Shown here piece by piece: positions 8,301 to 10,297 of a stretch of DNA of 10,297 nucleotides (the first letter of the stretch is position 1; every line of letters begins with the position of its first letter). The stretch is from NCBI GenBank assembly GCA_036939975.1, contig JALLPB010001322.1, forward strand, positions 1 through 10,297. The letters run 5' to 3'. Origin of the DNA: Cyclostephanos tholiformis. Its lineage: Eukaryota; Bacillariophyta; Thalassiosirophyceae; Thalassiosirales; Thalassiosiraceae. The notes beneath the pieces were generated by a model. That model saw only the letters and a program-made list of their open reading frames with translations, did not search any database and was not told where the DNA came from. Position numbers and translations under genes: made by a program.

Positions 8301-9720
8301 GCTCCAACTCGGCACGCAGTCGTACGATTTCCGCCTGCAGTGCACTCACTGAACCGGAGGTATTCTCGTTCAATACAGCAGTGTTCGTTATCAGCTTGGC
8401 GCGCTGGGCGAACGTCAACGTCGATATCGTCTCGGAAAGGGAACTCACGGATGGCGATACCGTCGCCACGAGGCACGTCTTGCTATTGCCCCCGAAGGAA
8501 TCCCTCAGCAGGAACGTCAATTTCGAATCGCGAAATTGCACGTGCTGCTGCTGCCTGTTCGGTCCCCTCCCCCTCCCCCCCCTCTCTCGATCGACGAGGG
8601 AATTGATCACCTTCCCCAATACGAGTAGCGAGCCGTTGATCATGCTAGCCTCCTTCAATCGTTCGCCATCCGTCGCCGTCGTTTTCTGTCGCTCGCTCCC
8701 GGCGAGATCGACCAACGTGAACTTCGAATGGCGTACCCTGGCAATTCCGCCGCTGTTACCGTCGGACGTCACGCTCCTGACGGAAAGTACGAATATTGCA
8801 TGCGAACGCGACGAGGCCCTGTTCATGTTCGTCGACGCCACGCTTCGATTGGCCATGCCCATGCGCAATGCCTGCATCGCGTCGTTCGTGTTATTCACCT
8901 CCCACTCGTACAGTCCCTCCACGTACACGCCCTTGACGTTATCCTCCCTCACCGGCAGTCCCCTGTCGTCCTCCATCGACGGACCGTCGTTGTTGGGCGA
9001 GAGCAGGTCGTACACGCGCTCGTTGTATATCTCGAAGAAGGACGCCTTCGTCGTCGTGCGACAGCCGCCGCCGGTAGCAGCGGGAGCGGTCCCACGGTCC
9101 GTCGCGACGGCGGCGGTACCGCCCGAGATCTTATCGAATATCGAAGTCAGGGCGCGCTGGACGAGTCCCGCGTCGTCGTCGTCATTACCGCCCCCAAAGA
9201 TCGTGTGCGTCTTGCCCGATCCCGTCTGACCGTATGCCACGATGGTTCCGTTGTATCCGTCGCAAACCGCGTCTATGATGCCCTTGACGGCGTCGAATAT
9301 CTGACCCTGACTAGACGACGGTCCGTAAACGGCATCGTACGTGAACGATCTCTGCTGCTGCTGCTGTTGCTGCTGCGCGGCGGGGACAGGATTGGTCCCA
9401 CCGTCGCAGCCGCTGCCGTATCCCCCTCCCACCCCGCCGCCGACCTGATCGACGACGACGACCCTCCCCCGACTCCCCCCCCCGCCGCCGCCGACCCCCT
9501 CGGGCGACGATCCGCCGGCAAGGCCACCGAAATCGATCGTGGACTTCATGTCGGAATCGTCGATCTCGATGATGCCGTCCTTGCCCACTCCTCCTCCCCG
9601 ACCGATCCTCGATTCATTCTCGTTGAGGGGACGGACTCGGACCAGGACGCGAATGTTCGCGGGATGCGCGGCAGACGATGACGACGATGATGCAATCGAT
9701 GATGCATCGAACGAGGACAT
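5371..9720 (-). CDS. Kinesin-12-like motor protein with N-terminal motor and long coiled coil
   Basis: A single-exon gene of 1449 residues. The motor spans about 21-445: NIRVLVRVRP (22-31), P-loop GQTGSGKT (164-171), switch I SSRSH (303-307), switch II DLAGSE (338-343), and FAQRAKLI (437-444) at the motor end, so the ATPase site is intact. The NEN(T)SG continuation after FAQRAKLI and the GVYVEGLYEW and MANRSVASTNMNRASS segments resemble kinesin-12 (KIF15, plant PAKRP/POK), which acts in spindle bipolarity or phragmoplast organisation. A coiled coil runs from about 460 to 1265, so it is likely a dimer moving to microtubule plus ends. The last 182 residues are basic and proline-rich with nine S/T-P sites and a 44-residue duplication. 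A Gly-rich and Gln8 insertion (65-123) lies in the first part of the motor. The frame is open to 9807 but only with a GTG; the first ATG, in an A-rich context (CCCAAAAATG) at 9720, is the start. Other kinesin families are less likely; the family call is by motif, not phylogeny. Confidence 0.92.
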   Translation of the reverse strand: MSSFDASSIASSSSSSAAHPANIRVLVRVRPLNENESRIGRGGGVGKDGIIEIDDSDMKSTIDFGGLAGGSSPEGVGGGGGGSRGRVVVVDQVGGGVGGGYGSGCDGGTNPVPAAQQQQQQQQRSFTYDAVYGPSSSQGQIFDAVKGIIDAVCDGYNGTIVAYGQTGSGKTHTIFGGGNDDDDAGLVQRALTSIFDKISGGTAAVATDRGTAPAATGGGCRTTTKASFFEIYNERVYDLLSPNNDGPSMEDDRGLPVREDNVKGVYVEGLYEWEVNNTNDAMQALRMGMANRSVASTNMNRASSRSHAIFVLSVRSVTSDGNSGGIARVRHSKFTLVDLAGSERQKTTATDGERLKEASMINGSLLVLGKVINSLVDRERGGRGRGPNRQQQHVQFRDSKLTFLLRDSFGGNSKTCLVATVSPSVSSLSETISTLTFAQRAKLITNTAVLNENTSGSVSALQAEIVRLRAELERQRDDGPIIIAQPQNDGGDRLAGVVDDQGLLASSSAAKPALVVDVVAVNALRDQNAKLNKKVKVLGDVMNRREVQVDLLKRKLQQETLIRKCKERRITYYQSNKCGISGMDEEIQALREEVVILRDQLNATPSESIEWMIKYKETKARVEELENGAIDTFKSDEKFELQASLVSLLNERDALQQKVQSMSDERNLEIDNIIKDVNMLEDSNVMLQSRLDEKEFIINSNVENMRMHEAQIDALREEVTAKVTSLESMQIDLLTEKRKTAELQETVESIKIEAEKANIALFEQQTKLTAAEEEIAKMVERHNESTIELNKKLGEMQDEVAGAMNENGLLVDKLKQASSDLRYAKNQLETLEHVKNDALTQLELYKGKSDSDSESFKLQEENLRAEIKTLEATVESLLAETSHGAANLESLAASNTVLLDEVETLKLERDALQRRVASLDKLHDHAAMLEDEVAFFRIEVERTEDRIQSNEADHDRTIRLQQHVFDAQTAAHIDELALRDESIDLLSREKFDMQEKLAKVTRQLSQVTEASEEKIALVENYTSELLKKIACLEADAKTAYETIESLQKSEAQIAQQLEQRNDLEETLNAKITELQADLDAALSNTVSLSDQLKAATHSISLAEKVEATLKSEFCDLRERAASFHKIRDEVDTLEDEVEFASIAKSHVDAQLQFALYDLDRTGRLLNRRDDDLADQDEIIARILAEKEILHKDATHLSKQLESKDAELSLTIKVQAKLESELNASTSREEYLKATIEALKEEKASGETLMTEKIDLLEKENIAFREQSNINPPPAPSSSVYNLSWESTPIKVVDEGLRDTTFGADDTFDESMFLPNVDCDAVIPQTADNSSPINPPPKEEKVFSSPRSIEMSAQKAQTPAVDDEADIPQTADSSTPLKTLSKEERVLSSPRNIEKSAKKAQTPAKRLTRAMKNKLRTPLGKSAIQNTPLSTSMSTRKFTRTSSRKNHTKI
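5512..5775 (-). repeat. 132-bp in-frame tandem duplication in the kinesin tail
   Basis: Two adjacent units of 132 bp (about 5512-5643 and 5644-5775) encode two 44-residue copies sharing IPQTAD, an SSPR site and KAQTPA. They differ at many positions, so the duplication is not recent. Both keep the same S/T-P sites, which suggests selection for phosphorylation or a binding motif. Confidence 0.88.
9352..9528 (-). repeat. Gly-rich and polyglutamine insertion in the kinesin motor
   Basis: Residues 65-123 are a glycine/valine low-complexity stretch ending in Gln8 (9352-9375, CAG with one CAA). They lie between the first motor strand and the FTYDAVYG segment, where typical kinesin-12 motors have a short loop. 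The DNA is rich in G-runs on the coding strand. Confidence 0.85.
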
Positions 9721-10117
9721 TTTTGGGGGGATGAGATTACGCAGCACTTCGTTATGCAAGGAGCTTTCGCGTCGATATTGGGCACCCGTCGGGATATCCT
9801 CTCCCACCGCTCCTTCGATTGGACCCGACGAATGCCAAAATTTTCGAATTCGCTCTTGATATATTCGCGAATCCCTCGGGGCACCCGCGACGCAGTACTA
9901 ACTAACTCCCTTCGCTATACCGCGCCCCCTCCGACAGAGAGAAAAAAACCTCTCGTGTTTTGATTGGCAGTGTATTGTTCTCTCGAGTTAAATTTTGTCG
10001 TGTTGGTGAAAGTGGTTTTTGCTCTCATCAGTCGCGACATGTCGGATGGAAAAAGTGGCGAGAGGAGAAAAAAGGCAAAAACGGTTTTGAACATTATTTC
10101 ACGGAGAGGAACCATAG

Positions 10118-10187
10118 TACCTATTAGTAGCTCCTCTTACTGCTCATACACACGAAGATCATACTCTAATAGGTAGTACCTACCTAT
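10118..10187. repeat. Inverted repeats built on TACCTAT/ATAGGTA
   Basis: TACCTATTAG (10118-10127) pairs with CTAATAGGTA (10166-10175), a perfect 10-bp stem with a 38-bp spacer. ATAGGTA (10169-10175) also pairs with TACCTAT (10181-10187). The arms compete for the same partner, so alternative hairpins are possible. Confidence 0.7.
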
Positions 10188-10233
10188 CTCGGTAAGTATG
10201 GTATCGTACCTATGTATTTATGTAGGGGGTTTA

Positions 10234-10284
10234 GACAAAAAATTTTGTCCGAACACAAATTGGATACATATATCTGGATACATA
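10234..10284. repeat. Near-palindrome followed by 10-bp direct repeats
   Basis: GACAAAA (10234-10240) and TTTTGTC (10243-10249) form 7-bp arms around AA. TGGATACATA occurs at 10261-10270 and again at 10275-10284, a 14-bp period. This could be the end of a small non-autonomous transposon that continues past the window, but no second terminus is visible. Confidence 0.6.
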
Positions 10285-10297
10285 GCCAGACACACGA

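Larger units (their letters stand above)
9721..10297. promoter_or_regulatory. Kinesin leader and promoter, then a repeat-rich flank
   Basis: On the minus strand this lies upstream of the kinesin start. CCAAT occurs on that strand at 9818-9822 and 9963-9967, a box common in promoters of cell-cycle genes elsewhere; two matches in 250 bp may be chance. Short open frames on both strands have no protein character. From about 10118 the DNA becomes A/T-rich and holds inverted and direct repeats, described separately. No gene is supported in this stretch. Confidence 0.45.

Noticed and set aside
7489..9681. Long plus-strand frames at 7489-8205, 8273-9229 and 8728-9681
   Set aside because: They lie opposite the kinesin, whose motor motifs are unmistakable, and show only the reversed composition of that gene. 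No domain is visible in them.
9721..9807. Extending the kinesin to 9807
   Set aside because: The extension begins with GTG, and nuclear eukaryotic genes normally start with ATG. ATG 9720 has an A-rich context and directly precedes the short linker before the motor.
1..10297. CRISPR array, phage or bacterial defence system
   Set aside because: Spliced genes, a kinesin and trinucleotide repeats show nuclear eukaryotic DNA; no spaced repeats or prokaryotic gene clusters occur.

Overview
The window looks like nuclear DNA from a eukaryotic microalga, most plausibly a stramenopile and perhaps a centric diatom. The reasons are short GT-AG introns (130 and 83 bp), tightly packed genes of about 0.9 to 4.4 kb on both strands, a large kinesin motor, an EamA-type transporter with a long N-terminal extension, and runs of serine, glycine and glutamine encoded by TCG, GGN and CAG repeats. 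There are no bacterial operons, ribosome binding sites or prokaryotic mobile elements. The diatom assignment is inference from gene style; no marker gene is present.

Layout: 1-354 is the upstream region of gene 1 and carries an E2F-like site. Gene 1 (355-2119, +, two exons) is a drug/metabolite transporter (EamA) family membrane protein. 2120-2745 is a convergent intergenic stretch with no recognisable gene. Gene 2 (2746-4232, -, two exons) is an unidentified protein with a candidate zinc ribbon and a charged helical C-terminus. 4233-4390 is a divergent promoter shared with gene 3 (4391-5266, +), a coiled-coil protein that weakly resembles basal-body/ciliary coiled-coil families. 5267-5370 is a short convergent gap. 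Gene 4 (5371-9720, -) is a single-exon, 1449-residue N-terminal-motor kinesin, best matching kinesin-12 (KIF15/PAKRP/POK type). 9721-10297 is its leader and promoter, followed by a patch of small inverted and direct repeats.

The three genes between 2746 and 9720 may all be cytoskeletal: a mitotic-type kinesin beside two coiled-coil proteins expressed from one divergent promoter. That is a hypothesis from proximity and protein character. I see no new defence, mobile or catalytic system. The most checkable unusual points are a low-complexity insertion inside the kinesin motor, a 132-bp in-frame duplication rich in S/T-P sites in its tail, and tandem in-frame splice acceptors in gene 2 that would keep or remove one cysteine of its CxxC pair.
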